Assembly (NCBI GenBank): GCA_016793645.1
Contig: JAEUHD010000244.1
Coordinates: forward strand, 1-40,690
Origin: Verrucomicrobiales bacterium
GTDB lineage: Bacteria > Verrucomicrobiota > Verrucomicrobiia > Limisphaerales > UBA9464
Reading direction: 5' to 3'
DNA length: 40,690 nucleotides
Shown here: in pieces, positions 1 to 13,100 of the stretch
Layout of the letters: the number at the start of each line of letters is the position of its first letter
How positions within the stretch are numbered: the stretch's first letter is position 1
Position numbers and translations under genes: made by a program
The notes under the pieces: generated by a model
What the model saw: the letters and a program-made list of their open reading frames with translations, nothing else
What the model was told of the DNA's origin: nothing
Database searches by the model: none

Positions 1-1122
1 CCGTTCACGTGGACGGCAACTGCGCGGACGGCGACGGGGGCCTCGGACGATCTTTTCGACGGATTTGAAGGCCGGCTTCTCGGGGCTGACACGGCACAAC
101 CCCCGGGGTCGGCGTCGCTGCTGGCCCCGTGGACGAGCTACAACTATGCGCAGAACGGCGGGGTGGGCAGCCTCTACTTCGACACCGGTATCCAGTTGGT
201 CGGAACCGAAGGCAGCGAGTCGGCCTTTCTCATCTACACCAATCCGCCGGCGGTTGGGTCCTTCTCCGGATTTGGAATCGAACGCGGGTTTCCCGTGGAA
301 TTCTCACTGCCGACGTCGGCCGCCACCTGGAGGCAGTATTCCTTTTCGTGCGATGTTCGCGAGGCGCACGGTCATCCGATGCGCGTGGGCCTTCAATTGA
401 AGAGCCCGAACGAACCCGGGGAGCCGGTGGACCGGGTGCATGCCATTCAGTATGTCCAGGCGTACGACGCCCCCGACGGTTCGTGGCGGCGCATTGAGGG
501 GACCCTCGACCGGTTTGAGCAGCCGGATTTTCTCGGTCGCTTTGACTTCGGGCATGTGGTCCGTTTGGTGATCAACTTCGAGATGCTGGAGACCTCGGCG
601 GTCTATCAGGTGTCGCTGGACAACATCCGATGGAACGGACCGGAACGCACCGGGATCGCCGGGGAGGTTCGGGCCGTGTACCGCAGTGACAATGATTCAC
701 CGGCGCCGCTTCTGGACACCGATGGGGATGGAATTCCCGATGTCCACGAAACCGGGACCGGCCGTTACGTCAGTGACTCCAATACCGGGACGAAGCCGGG
801 GGTGGCGGACTCGGACGGGGACGGGCAGACCGATGGCGAGGAACTGTTGACGGGAACGGATCCCAACCGGTCGGAGGACTTCTTCCGGATCTCGTCGTCG
901 CGGGATTCCACCGGAAATCCCGTGTTGTCCTGGTTTGGGAAGGCTGGACGTCACTATGACGTGTCCCATGTCGGGAATCTCGAGGACCCGTCCGCGGAAT
1001 TCTTTCCGGTGCCGGGACTGCTGGATCTGGTCGCGGGCGCAGACGGGGTGATGGAGGTCCGCGATGCCTCGGCGGACGAGGGGCGGACCCGGTATTATCG
1101 CGTCAGCGTCCGGGCCCGGTAG
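1..1122 (+). CDS. Secreted carbohydrate-binding-like protein with TSP3-type calcium repeats (5' end outside window)
   Basis: Frame 1 is open from the first base of the window to a TAG at 1120-1122, so this is the last 373 codons of a longer gene; the GTG at 163 is only an internal codon. The N-terminal visible part (to about base 650) is rich in aromatic beta-strand patterns and ends in YQVSLDNIRWNG, the kind of strand that closes CBM4/11/CIA30-like beta-sandwiches. Bases 715-870 encode two acidic loops, DTDGDGIPD and DSDGDGQTDGEE, followed by TGTDPN; these match thrombospondin type 3/dockerin-like calcium sites. The final 80 residues (VLSWFGKAGRHYDV to RYYRVSV) look like the beta-rich C-terminal domain common on verrucomicrobial exported proteins. 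No C-terminal sorting signal is seen. It is convergent with the giant gene, with only 21 bp between. Being extracellular and binding a glycan is inference; a catalytic domain may lie upstream. Confidence 0.75.
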   Translation, partial: PFTWTATARTATGASDDLFDGFEGRLLGADTAQPPGSASLLAPWTSYNYAQNGGVGSLYFDTGIQLVGTEGSESAFLIYTNPPAVGSFSGFGIERGFPVEFSLPTSAATWRQYSFSCDVREAHGHPMRVGLQLKSPNEPGEPVDRVHAIQYVQAYDAPDGSWRRIEGTLDRFEQPDFLGRFDFGHVVRLVINFEMLETSAVYQVSLDNIRWNGPERTGIAGEVRAVYRSDNDSPAPLLDTDGDGIPDVHETGTGRYVSDSNTGTKPGVADSDGDGQTDGEELLTGTDPNRSEDFFRISSSRDSTGNPVLSWFGKAGRHYDVSHVGNLEDPSAEFFPVPGLLDLVAGADGVMEVRDASADEGRTRYYRVSVRAR

Positions 1123-1143
1123 GCCGGTGCCCCGGGTTCCCCC

Positions 1144-4100
1144 TCAGGGGGCCGGATTCCGGGGGGGCGGGTTGGAGACCGGACGAAGCTCCTCCTCAAG
1201 TTGGTGCAGGATCCGCCAGGCGTAGGCGTCGCTGCGCTGGTCCACGTACGTCTTGAGGTCGGTGAAGAGGGCGAGGTAGCGCGAGGATTGCTCGTCGGCG
1301 AGTCCGCCGGACTGGTCCATGCGACGTCGGAGTTCGGCGTAGGCGGCCTGGGCCCTCGGTAGGAGTCCGGTGCGTCCGCGTCCGATGCGGTCAAACCATT
1401 GCACCCAGCGACCCGCGGCAAACCCGGCCAGGACCAGGGCGGTTGCGGCGCCGACGATGGTCAGGATGGTTTGCAGGGACATGGAGGTCTTGTAGGCGCC
1501 TGCGCTGAAGACGAAGAGTCCGGGCACGGGGACCACGAAGAACCAGAGAAACACCAGCAGGGCGAGGGCGAAGGTGCGTTGGAAGACGGCCACGCCGCGG
1601 TGGGAGGTTTCCCGGGGTTGCATGGGTTCCTTCAGGAAGGGGACGATCCGAGAATCGAGGAACGAGGCCACCGCCTTGCGTGGCTCCGGCGGGAGACCGG
1701 CCTTGTCGAGTGCGGCCGAGGTCCGGGCGGGGTCGCCCGCCGCGGCGAGCAACTGGGCGTGGAGCGGGGTCGTGAGTTCCCCGGGGACGCCTGCGCGGGA
1801 GAGCAGGCGACGCAGCGCCCGTCCGGCCCGCGCCCACCGCCAGTGGAATCCGAGATAACGTCCTCCGCGCCAGGCAATCCATCCGAACAGGCCCAACAGC
1901 AGCGCCACACCGAGGAGTCCCCCGGTGCCTCCCTGGGCGATGAGCAGCGAGACGGCGGTGTAAAACACCACCGCCCCGGTCCAGCCCAGGAACTTCGGCA
2001 ACAGCACGCGGATCCCCGGATGACGCCCTGGATTGGGGCGCATCAGGTAGGGGCCGAGCACCAGGCTGACGGAAAACAGGAGCGACGGGAGGAGCAGCAG
2101 GACGTTGAACATGTCCAGGCTGTACAGGGCCACCAGGTTCAGGATCAGGGCGGGGATGCCAATGCCCCAAACGATGGTGCGGAGGTTGATGAAGTGGGGA
2201 TAGGTGTCGAGGGGACGGTCCTCGCGCGGTCCGGCGGCGGTGCGGAACGCCATGTTGACGGCGGAGGCATCGGTGGCGGCGGCGCCCGAGGCCACGAACT
2301 CGATGCTTTGCCGCATCACCTGCCCGAGCGCGTGAAGGACCAGTTGGGGGCCGAACAGGATGATGTCCCGGAGCCGGGTCACCAGCCAGCGGTTGAGGCC
2401 GACCAGGAATCCGCCGTAGAGGGCACCCAACACCGCCCCCGCAGGCGCGACCGCCTGCAGTTCGGGAATCATGGCGGCTCCGGCACCGCCGAGAAGGGCT
2501 CCCAGCAGCGCGCCGATCCGGTGGAATCCCGTGGCCTCCAGGTAGGTGTTGAGTCCGTGCAGTGTCAGCACCTGGTTCATCACAAACCCAAAATTCCAAA
2601 GCAGCATCAGGATCTGGATGAAGGGGGTGACGTCGAGGATGATGGCGAGTGGCAGGAGGAGCGCGTTGAGGAGGGCAAAGGGGGCCGAGAGGAAATTGCG
2701 TCCGCTGTTGCTGCGGATTTCGCGCGCGAAGATCGAGGCGGGACCGAAATCGTTGATCCGCTGCATCAGCGGATCGTGCTGCATTTGGAGATACCCGCCC
2801 GACCAGCGCGGAAATGCCGCCATCCATTCCGCGTGGCTCCAGGTTTCCCGGATCTTGTGCCACAGGGCGGAGGAGAGCGCGTATTTCACCCGTCCCCCGA
2901 GCGCGATGACATTGTGGGACGCCTGGGAGACCGCCCAGGTGTCCTCGGATATCCCCACCGCGTGCGGGGTGAATCCGATCAGCCCCTCGGTCCGGACGGC
3001 AAAGGACGATCCACGGATCATCCGCGAGGTCAGCGGCATCTTGGGTGTCAAGGGGTGCATCATGGCCCGTTGGACCCGTCCGTAGGTCACGGTGAGGATG
3101 TTGCCCCAGCCGGTGCCGACGCCTTCGCTGGCGCGTCCGCCAAGGCAGGACATGAGTCCCTTGAGGAAGGACCGATGCCCCTCCTCAATCAGCTGCGAAC
3201 CCTGTCCGAGATCCGTGAGGGTGTTGGTGGTGCCTCTGCCGGGGATCACAATGATGAGATCCGGATCCGCCATCGCGGTCCGGAGGTCGCGGGTGAAGGC
3301 GTCGAGGTCGTTGACGGTGGCATTGCGGTCGAGGACCACCATCGTCCCGAGGCGCATGGTTTCCTCGGGCACGAGATCCATTCCGGTCATGCCGGCGGAC
3401 TTGAAGCCGAAGGGGGTCCAGTTCTGCACGCTCCACGCCCGGGCTCCCGGGGCGAGCGCCCGGATCAGCCGGCACAATTTGTCCCGATGGCCCAACTCGC
3501 CGTCGGAGTACTTCAGCTGCGAGGGCCGGTTGTCGTCGCGGTTGTCGTATTTGTTCTGGATGAAGTAGAAGACCGTCCGCGGCGCCAGTCCCTCGCGTTC
3601 GAGCCGCAGGGCGACGTCCACCAGATTGATCGCCGTATCCTGCGAGTGGCCGGCCGTGGACATCATGGTGACGAGCCATCGGCGCGCATCCCAGGCGGTG
3701 AGAATCCCGCGGCGCTGCGACTCATCCGGGACGGTGAGGTTGAGTCCGAGGGACGGATCCAGGGAGGGCGCCTCGCCGTCGACCACCAACTGGCGCGGGT
3801 TCCACAGGGTCACGGCGTGGCGGGATTCCAGATCGAAAAGCCCCTGGAACAGGCGTTCCAGCGCCGCGTCGTCCAACTCGCCGGTGATCCGGTGCAGCAG
3901 CGAGATGCCCGTGGATCCGAGGCGGTCCCGGAGCAGGCGCCAGCGGGACATCAGCAGCGCCGGGGTCAGTTTGAGTGAGGAGAGGTCGTCGCCGCTCATG
4001 TACACAATGCCCAGTCCCTGGGAGGACGTTGTGGTGGTCTCCGGATCCCGCGGTGGGGCCGCGGGTCGCGTGCGCCACCGGCGGATCGCGGCGAGCAGGG

Positions 4101-7100
4101 GTTCCTCGAAGATTGCCAGGAGCACCAGGCCCAGCGCCACCGTCCAGGCCGGACCCTCGTGGCGAACGGGGTTCCAGGAGGCGTCGGGTCCGAAGGCCGC
4201 GAGTCCGAGTTCCGCCAATCCGAGGGCTGCGGCCACGGAACAGATGGGGAAGGTGGAGAACACGGCGGCCACGGCGGTGGCCAGCAGGAAGATCCCGTAG
4301 CGGAGCAGGTAGAGCGTATTCCAGAAGACCAGGCCGCCGAGGAGCAGCTTGAACGGGGAGCCCGAGAGATACACCTCGGTAAACCATAGGGGCAGGATCT
4401 GCTGGCAGAGATAGGCTCCGATGAGGAAGAAGGAGAAGTTCAGCAGCAGAAACACCGCGATGGCCTGACCCTGGCTGGCACCGTCGCCGGAGGGCACCGA
4501 GGGGCGGAGATGATAGCGAACCGAAAGCCAGATCGGTGAGGCGGGGCGCGTCGCGGTCAGGTTGAGTCGGTTCAGGAATTGGAGGAGCCGGCCGGAGGGA
4601 TTGAGTTTGGCGCGATCCTGAATCCGCAGGCTGAACAGGGATACGAGCAGGGGAACCACCGTGCCCAGGATCTCGGTGATCACCAGCATCGCCAGGATGC
4701 CCTTCACGATCAGATAGGTGACGAAACTGGGGGTGGTCAGCCGGAAGAGGGTGACGGCGAGGGCGGACCAGCCCAGGACTCGGAGGATCCATCCCAGGTG
4801 TTCGTAGAGGGACGGATTCCAAAGCCGGCCTTCGTGGACACCTCCCGTCGCCGGCTTCGTGCGCACGAAGATCGAGGTCACCGTCGAGTCCGCGAGCATG
4901 CCGGCCTTGGTGCGCGGGAGGAGCGTGTCCTCAAACCGGTAGGTCCGCACGTACCGCGCCGCGAGGCCGAGAGCGACGCTGCAGGCGAGGGGGACTGCCC
5001 AGATCAGGGATGCGGGATCCAGTGCCGCCGTGGTCAGAAGGGATCCCAGGTAGGGAATCACCGGGCTGTCGCCGACCGACTGGTTGTACCAGATCAACGC
5101 CCCGAGGCCGGTGAGCACGAAGCTGGGGAATATCTTGGCGAACTCAATCAGGTACGGGTGGAGCGGGAACGGCTGCTCCCGGCGCTTCCAGACCTTGTAG
5201 TTCTCGACGATCCTCATCAGGTGCGGCATCGGCACGTTCAACCGCGCAGCCACCTCCTTCATGACATCCGTCAGCGTGGCACCGGGACGCTGGATCACGA
5301 GCAGGTCCATGGCATCCGGATTCTCGGGGAACTGGAACAATGACCGGGCATCGAAGGCCTCCTTCCGGCTCCGGACTCCGAGCGCCTCCAGGGCCTTGGA
5401 GAACTCCCATTCAAACAGCATGCGATCCTGGTCCGTGGGAAGGGACTCGTACCGGTGCAGCAGGTTCAGCAGTGTGCAGTAGTGCTCCGACAGGTACATC
5501 ACCAGGCGTGACCACAGGTGGTTGCTGTCCTCATTTCCCTCGAACGCTTCCGGATGATCGAAGCCATCCTTGGCACCCGCCTTGATGACGTAGCGCAGGT
5601 AGATTCCGACGACGCTGGCGAATTCATCCAGTCCATTGAGCCAGGGATCCGTCCCGTCCTCCACGAGGCGCGGGTCGTCCTCCGCCCATCGGCGCTCGCG
5701 CCGGCGCCATTCCAGGACGAGCTTGTAGACGGCCCGGAGCTGCATCAGGAAGTTCTGTTCAACCGTGGCGTTGGAGTAGCGCGTGCAGGTGGTCCCCGCC
5801 GGACTGCGCACCCCGAGGACACGGGCGGACCAGCGTTCCTCCGCACGGCGCATGACCGGTTCGGGAACGAGGGTGGGGTCGGCTTCGCTGGAACGGTGGC
5901 GGAAGCGCCGGAGCCGCCACCACGCGAGCGTCACCATCATCACGCCGACGTAGTACAACGCGGCGAGGCCGACGAACGCGGCGAGGTCCGTACGGGCCTG
6001 TCGGACCGGATTGCCGAGAATCCGGCGCGCCCTCGGAACGACCTGGGGTGGTGTGGACGGTGCGGCATTGGTTCCGGCGAGTTCTCCGGCGACGGCGAAC
6101 GTCGGGGGCCAGCCGCCGCCCCGTTGCGGACTCCGCGGATAGATCACGGTGCCCTGTTCCGTCTTGAGCGGCCGCGCGGTGGCGGTCGTGACGACGGCGG
6201 GGAAGCTCCCATTGTCGGCAATCCGGCTGAGGCTGGTCCGGGCAAGGTTCGCCGCCGGGACGTGTCCGAGTTGGGTGGCAACCCGGAGAAACCGGGCGGT
6301 GTTTACGGTCGAGATCGCCTCGGAGCGGAGGAGCGGAAGGCTCCAGTCGAGTCCCCAGGTTCCCTCGACGCGGGCGCCATGGGCGCGGGCGAGATTGTCG
6401 AGCCAGCCCCGGGCGGTTTCCGGGGTCACCCCGCCGGAACGACCGGCGACGTCGAGCCACGCAAGCCAGGCTTCGGGCGAGGTCCAGCGCTCGGGCGCAA
6501 GCGCGGTCGTCTCCCCGTAGATGTCCTGGACCTCAAACCAGGCGGTCGGGACGACCCCGGTTCGCTGGACCTCGGGAAGCACGTGCGTGTTGAGCCAGGC
6601 GCGCTGCTCGGCCAGGCCCGCCTGGAGCCGGGACAACAGCTCGGGTGTGGACGGAGACAGTCGGCGGCGGGTCGTGATCCGTTCCAGCAGGGCGAAGGCA
6701 TCCGCATTGGACTCCACCGGGAACCGTGCAGCCTCGGGCCAGAAGACGAGCCCGAGCGCCCTTTGGACGGGCAGGTATTCGGTGGCGCTGATTCCCCGGG
6801 GGCCGCTGGCGGATTCCTCGGGACGAAACTCCCGCAGCAGCGTGTCGGCAAGTTCGTCGGCAAACGATTCCCATCCGGCGTCCCCGGAGGCGTCCGCAAG
6901 ATCCAGGGCCGCCGAAGCCACCGCAATCTGTGCCGCCGCCGTTGGGCGCGACTGCACGGGCAGACTGAAGGCGAGTTCCCGAGCCAGGGCCGTGCCGGAG
7001 ATCGCGTCGTAGCTCGCCTGGATGGGCTCGAGACCTTCGCGGGAGGGATCCCAGAAGGATTTGTTCCGGTAGAACTCCAGCAGGTCGCGCGCGATGCCCG

Positions 7101-10100
7101 GCTCTCCGGCGCGGATGGCCAGGGAGGCGATCCGGGCCTCCTCCACCGTGTCCACAAACCGTTCCACCTCGGTTTCCAGCATCGTGGGAATCAGATAGGT
7201 GGGGGCGTCGGCCCGGTTGAGGTTGGTGGCGAATCTGCGGACGTGGAGTTCGTTGAGGGTGGCGGCGACGCGAACCAGGTTCAGATCCAATGCCGCGGCC
7301 GAGGGGTTGTTGGTGACTTCCAGCCAGGGAAGGGAGCGGGTCGGCAGGATCGCCTCGGACAGGGTGGGAAGTCGCCGCAGTGCGGCGGCCTGCAATCGGG
7401 CATGATGCAGCATGCCATAATGGAATCGACTCGTGGTGGGACGGTTTGGATTTGGGCCCGCAAACCAGTCCAGGATCCTGTCCCCGGCGTAGTGGAATGA
7501 ATTGGCGGCCACCCGGTTTCGCAGGACCGCCACGGGGTGTCCGAGGATGCTGCCGCTCTTCGTCACCCGGACCCGGGCGTGGTAGTCGTAGCCGTAGGCG
7601 ATGTACCCCGGGGAAATCTCCTCGCCGAGAATGCGGGGATTGAAGATTTCCATTCTCGGCAGCTCGAAGCCCTGCACCACCGAATACACCTGCACCATTT
7701 CCCCCTGCGAAATGGTTTCAAACCGCTGTTCAAAATGTCCGTCCAGCGAGGAGAGCCGGTAGAGGGGACGCGGCGTTCCCGTGTCGCCCGTGGCGACGAC
7801 GACCACGTCGGGGTAGGGGGATCGCTTGGGAGCGGGCTGCGTCACGGCGATGGGCCGCCCGTTTCGCTCGAGGAAGGTGCGGACATCCTCGTCGGCGAAG
7901 ATCGCCGCCGGAGACCGGTGGACCGGAGTCTCGGTGACCCGGACGAAATCGTGGGGGGACTGCCGGGATTCCCGCACAACCTTGGGCGCGTGCCGCAGCG
8001 GATCCACGCGGGTGCCGCGGCGCATCCGTCGCAGCGGGGTCGCCTCAATGGGATGGCGGGATTCGAGAATGGCCGTGTCCAGTTGGGCCGGATCGATGCC
8101 GGCATGCACGAGTTCCGGGACGCTGACCGCATAGGCCCTCTCCCCGGGCCCCAGCCACAACGGACCCGCCACCGTCGCGGCCTGGTCCGGAGCGGATTCG
8201 TCGGGAAGCCACTGGGACAATGCCGGGCTCAACGGCCAGTATCGGACGGGACGAAGACCACGCCGCGTCGAGTCGGAGCCCACCCGCACCTCGTGTCCTG
8301 CCTTGTCCCTGAAATACAGGATGGGGTCCACCCCGTTGGTGGACCGGGTGTAGAAGTAATAGAAGTCGTCGTCCGTTCCCCCGAGGACACCCGTGCCGGC
8401 GATGGACAGGGAATGCGATTCTCCGGCGCGGGGGGGCGGGGAGGTGGCAAGCCAGTGGGTCGTGTTGGGTTGTGGCAGTTGATAGGAGAACTTGATGGCG
8501 GGAGCCCCGCCTTCGGTCTGTTTGAGGATTCTCCGGACGCTGAGCTGTCCCTGCGCATCGTAAATGTCCTCGGCGCTGAGGACCTGGGCCCCCGTCGGAT
8601 CCAATCCCTGCGTGGTCCAGGCCGTCCAGAGGCCCGATTCGTCCGGAAGGTGGGGGTTGGAGGCCCATTCCCTCGGATCCGTGGTGAGCGATGCGGCGAT
8701 GCCTCCATTGCCCAGGGAGCTGGTCCGCACGGTGGCGGCGCTGGTCCCGGCGGTGCCTTGGACGGAGGTGACCTGGTCCCGCCACGGGACGGCATTCACG
8801 GCAAGGCCGGATGCCGCGGCGTCGGGTGCCCGATTGGTCAGGACCCGTTCGCGGCCGAGGCCGGCGGATGCGGGGACTTCGACCCACGAGCCGGGAGCAT
8901 ATCGGTAGCGATAGGTGAAGCGGTCCGCGGTTGTCGGGGGCGCCTCGAAGAGATTGGTGGCATTGAATCCGGCACCGCCCGGATTCGGAATCCGGCTGAT
9001 CTGGGACTCCAGCAGGTTGCCGGACCGGTCCATGAGCATCCGGGTGCGGACCGGATTGAAGAGCGGGAGAAGGCTCACGGATTCCACCCGCATGAGGGGT
9101 TCGCCGGGGAACTCCGGGCTGACGGCGGGCGAGGTTCTCGAAATCGACCAAACGTGCCCGAGGGTGGTGTCATCCAGTCGAACGGGAACGCCGGACGCCG
9201 CGGAGGGATCCGTGACATACCGGGGGGCGGGGAACGGTTGCGTGAGGTCAAAGTGGCTGCGGCCCTCGGCGGAGAGGCTCGACACGGCGACCCCGGTGCC
9301 CCGGGCGATGGAGATCACCTCCATGAGGGGTGCCTGCGAAGGGGGGGCGGACCACGGGGCAAGGCGGCTTCGCAGGGCGCGATCCGTGGGGATTCCGCGT
9401 TCCAGGCTGCCGGACAGTTCGAGCGACACGGATTCCCGAACCGCGCCGTCGCGCCCCAGGACCTCCGCCTTCTGGATCAGGGCCGAACCGGGAAACCAGG
9501 AAGCGGTGCGGGTGATCCGTCCGTCTTCACTGCGCGATTCCCGCACGCGGCCGAACGGGTCGCCGAGGGCCAGGATCTCCGTGGAATTCAGGCCCCAGAA
9601 AGGGGTGACGCGCACGGGCAGCAGCACGGTGCCGTCCGGTTGCGGTTGCGGCGCGTCCGGAATCCGGACTTCCCGTCGTTGGTCGTTCTGGTAGAGCTCC
9701 GATTGGCGCACCCGCTCGGTGCCACCGTCGTAGGCGATCCGGGTGGCCAGTCGCAGGTCCGGATAGTTCCGCTGGCCGTCGACGATGACCCGGCCCTCGG
9801 CGTCCATCGTGGATCGGTATTCATCATGGGGACTTCCTGAAATCCACGTTTGGACCCGGGCGTCTCGCGTGCCCTCCGTCCACCGGAAGTCACTGTCCAC
9901 CCGGACCAGGCTGTCGAAGACACCCGGGGTTCCCGAGGCGAACCACACCAGGTTGCTCCGCGTGATCCCGTCGGCGTCGTAGGCCGGGCGGGCTTCGAGG
10001 GCGGATCCCGTGCGGCTGCGGAGAAGGCGCCCCCCGGGACTGTACGTCGCCGTCTCCGTGCGGTTCGTCCAGCCGAGACGGTACCACCCGTCGCGGCGGA

Positions 10101-13100
10101 TGACCCAGGTGCGGGCTCCTTCATCAAAGCCTCCTTCAAACCGGGCGACCTCCTCCCCGGAGTCGCGATCCTGCGTGCTGCCGGAAAGTTTCAGGCCGCC
10201 GTTTTCGAACCGCCGGAGGGTGCTGCGCAACGCGGTGTCCACCCGGATGGGCGCCTCCCACCTTGGGGACCAGACGTTCGTGCGAACGGCTCCGGTGAAT
10301 TCGACTTCGACGCCGGTCATGCGGCGGGCCGTCGGATCCACCGTCAAGGTGCGGCGCTCCACGAGGGGCGCCCCGGAGGCGGCGGTGGTCACCACCCGCC
10401 TGGGGACGAGTCCAAACAGGAATCCGTCGTCGTACTCCCGGACACTGCGCTCCAGGAACGTCCGCGAGCCGTCAAAAGGATCAAACGACTCCCCGGATTC
10501 CACGCGTCCGGACCGGGCGAGGTTTCGTCGTTGGATCTCGCGCCCGCCGGTGATGAGATCCCGTCGTTCGAGGACCATCACCGGTTCGGCTCCCGGGAGG
10601 ATCTCCCGGACCGTCGATTCAAACCGCGGCGGTCCGGGGTTGGGATGCAGAATCGCGGGCGGTGGGATTGCGGCGGGATCGTCGTCTCCAGCGAGATTCG
10701 GGGAGGATATCGAACGCTGGAGGCGGCCCATCGGATCGTAGGTATTGGTGGTGATGAATCCCTCACCCACCACCTCCACCGGGAGCGGAAACAGTCCGAA
10801 GGTCTCTCGCGTCCAGTCCCCGGTGACGCGGACCAGTCGCAACCGGCGCAGCCGCGGCGCCGCGGCGTCCAGCGGGTCGGTGTTCCCACCGGGAAACCAG
10901 GCGTCCTGAGTCCGGGTCTGCTCAATGAGATCCCCCTCCTGCGGTGCCGCGAGGGTTCCGCGATTCACCCGGGTCTCGGAGGACAGTTCGAGCCCCAGGG
11001 GATCCCGTTGAACCCGGGTGATGCGGTCCGCGGTGATCCGGTCCCGGAGGTGTCCCCGCTCATAGACATCGATCTCCTCCACCCCGGTCAGCGGATCGAT
11101 CCGATGACGACGGATTTCGCCAAGGGGAAACTCCAGACTCACCGCCACCCGTTCACGTCGTCCGTCGCCATCGGCATCCAGATCCAGGATGGCCCCGGCA
11201 TAATGTTCCCGGTCGAGTCGGGCACGGTCCGCGACCGGCATCCGATCCAGCGCCGTGAACACCGGTTCGAGTCCGGACTCCGTCGTTCGCAGCCCGGTTC
11301 CAACCACCGGCCCCGTGCCGGAGCGGATCAGGGGACCCAGTTCGAGGCGGCCGTTTCGTTCCTGGATGGAGTTGAGGAACGCGACTCCGGCGCCACCCGG
11401 GGACACCCCGGCCTTCCGGGCCTTCTCTATTTCGGAACCTTCACGGAGCCGGTCCGAATCCCGGGCGAGCTTTTCGAGACTGGCCAGGGCCGTGACCTGG
11501 ACCACGCGGCGGTGTCCGTTGATGACCGCCACATAGCGGAAGCTGCTTCCCTCGGACTGCACTCCCAGCAGGGGATCGGGCGCGGAGGGATCCGTGCCAA
11601 TGCCATGGGCCTTCAATGCCGCACGCACCGGTTCGAGGAGGGCATCCTCCCCCGGCACCGGTGGGAGACCGAGGCTCCTGCGACGCAGGTGATGGCGCCA
11701 CTCAACGAGGGGCGCCAGCAGGTCCACGAAGCGTTCCCGCACCGCGGTTTCCCCGAGGTAAATCCTGGGCTCAAGGTCCGGAACGGGCAGTGATGGGGCG
11801 TCTTCCGCCTCCACGATCTGCTCCATGACCATGCCGCGCTCCAGACCCCGCTCGTACTCGCGGAACCGTACGACCTCGCGTTCGATCGTGGCGGAATAGT
11901 CACCGTAGGCCTTCAGTCCGTAGAGGATCATCGCGGTCTGACCGCGGTGTTTTCCGTCCGGGATGGTGTAGGCGAACACCGCGAGGTTCGAATCCCTCAA
12001 CCCGCCCTTGCCATCGGAGACCTTCACGTACCCCAGGGGAACCATCCGACCGTTCCGGATCTCGGATTCCATCGATTCGCGGGTGGGGAAGTGGACGACA
12101 ATGGTTCGTCCGAGGAGTCCGTAAGCGTAGTCGTTGTCGAACGCCTTGAGGTCGTCCTTCATCAGGCCGCGCTTGTAGAAGAGAAGGACGGGATAGCCGA
12201 AGATGCGGATCTCGTAGGCGGCGAGATCGGTCATCCGCGCGGCATAGGGGAACGGCATGCGGAGCTCCTTGTCCGCCAGCGACCGGAACCGCATCCGCTG
12301 GACGCTGTTCATGAGGGCGCGGATGTCGAAGGAGATGCCCAGGTATTGCGCCCACGCGCGGTAGGGGGCGTCCCCGCGGACGAGGCTGTAGAGACTGACT
12401 CCACTCAGGGGGGTGACTCCCTTGGCGCCCACCGCGGCGGCGATGATGTAGTTGATGTACACGTCACCGTTGAGGGAGAAGTACGGGTTGTTGAACAAAT
12501 CCCGCATGACCCCGGAATACGCCTTGCCGCTGACGACGGCGGCACCGCTGAGGATGTTGACCAGCAGGGTGTATTTCGCATCCATGTTCGCCTGCTTCGC
12601 CAGGGCGAGCATCGCCTTGAGGTCGCCGTCGTTGAGTCCCTCCAGGGTTTCCCGGATCTGTTCCTCGGTCAGTTTCGAGAAGTCGGCCCGGAGGATCTCG
12701 ATGTCCGAGCGCGTCAGGTACTCATCAGGCTTGAGCTTGAGTGTCGGGTGGCGCTGGCGCGCAGCCAGCAGGAGAAACAACTCCCGCATTTCCTCCGCGG
12801 TCGGGACCTTGGGGATATACCGGGGTCCCACGATCATGTTGTAGCCCAGTTGCGCACCGGCCCCGAGCGGGAATCCCACTCCCGATACCCCGCCCCCGAT
12901 GTTCAGACCCGCGAAGAGCGGGGAGAAAATCATGTCCAGGTTGGCCCGCTTCAGGTCGAGTACCTTGCGGCGGTGCTCCAGATGCGCGTTGATCAGGCCG
13001 AATCGGGCAAGGGAGAGTTGCTGGAGCACCTCCGGTTCCCCGAACTCAAGAACGTTCCAGCGCCGGGGATCGGGTTCGGCAGGATTCTCGATGCGGAGTT

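Noticed and set aside
1399-3978. 859-codon open frame on the plus strand inside the giant gene
   Set aside because: Antisense shadow: Gly/Glu/His/Arg-rich composition with no domain, opposite to recognisable membrane helices. Long antisense frames are expected at this GC content.
5518-7500. 660-codon plus-strand open frame
   Set aside because: Same antisense shadow effect over the giant gene; no hydrophobic core or motifs.
7537-9840. 767-codon plus-strand open frame
   Set aside because: Antisense to the YD-like part; composition dominated by Gly, Arg, Asp and His.
9850-11793. 647-codon plus-strand open frame
   Set aside because: Antisense to the giant gene; no recognisable features.
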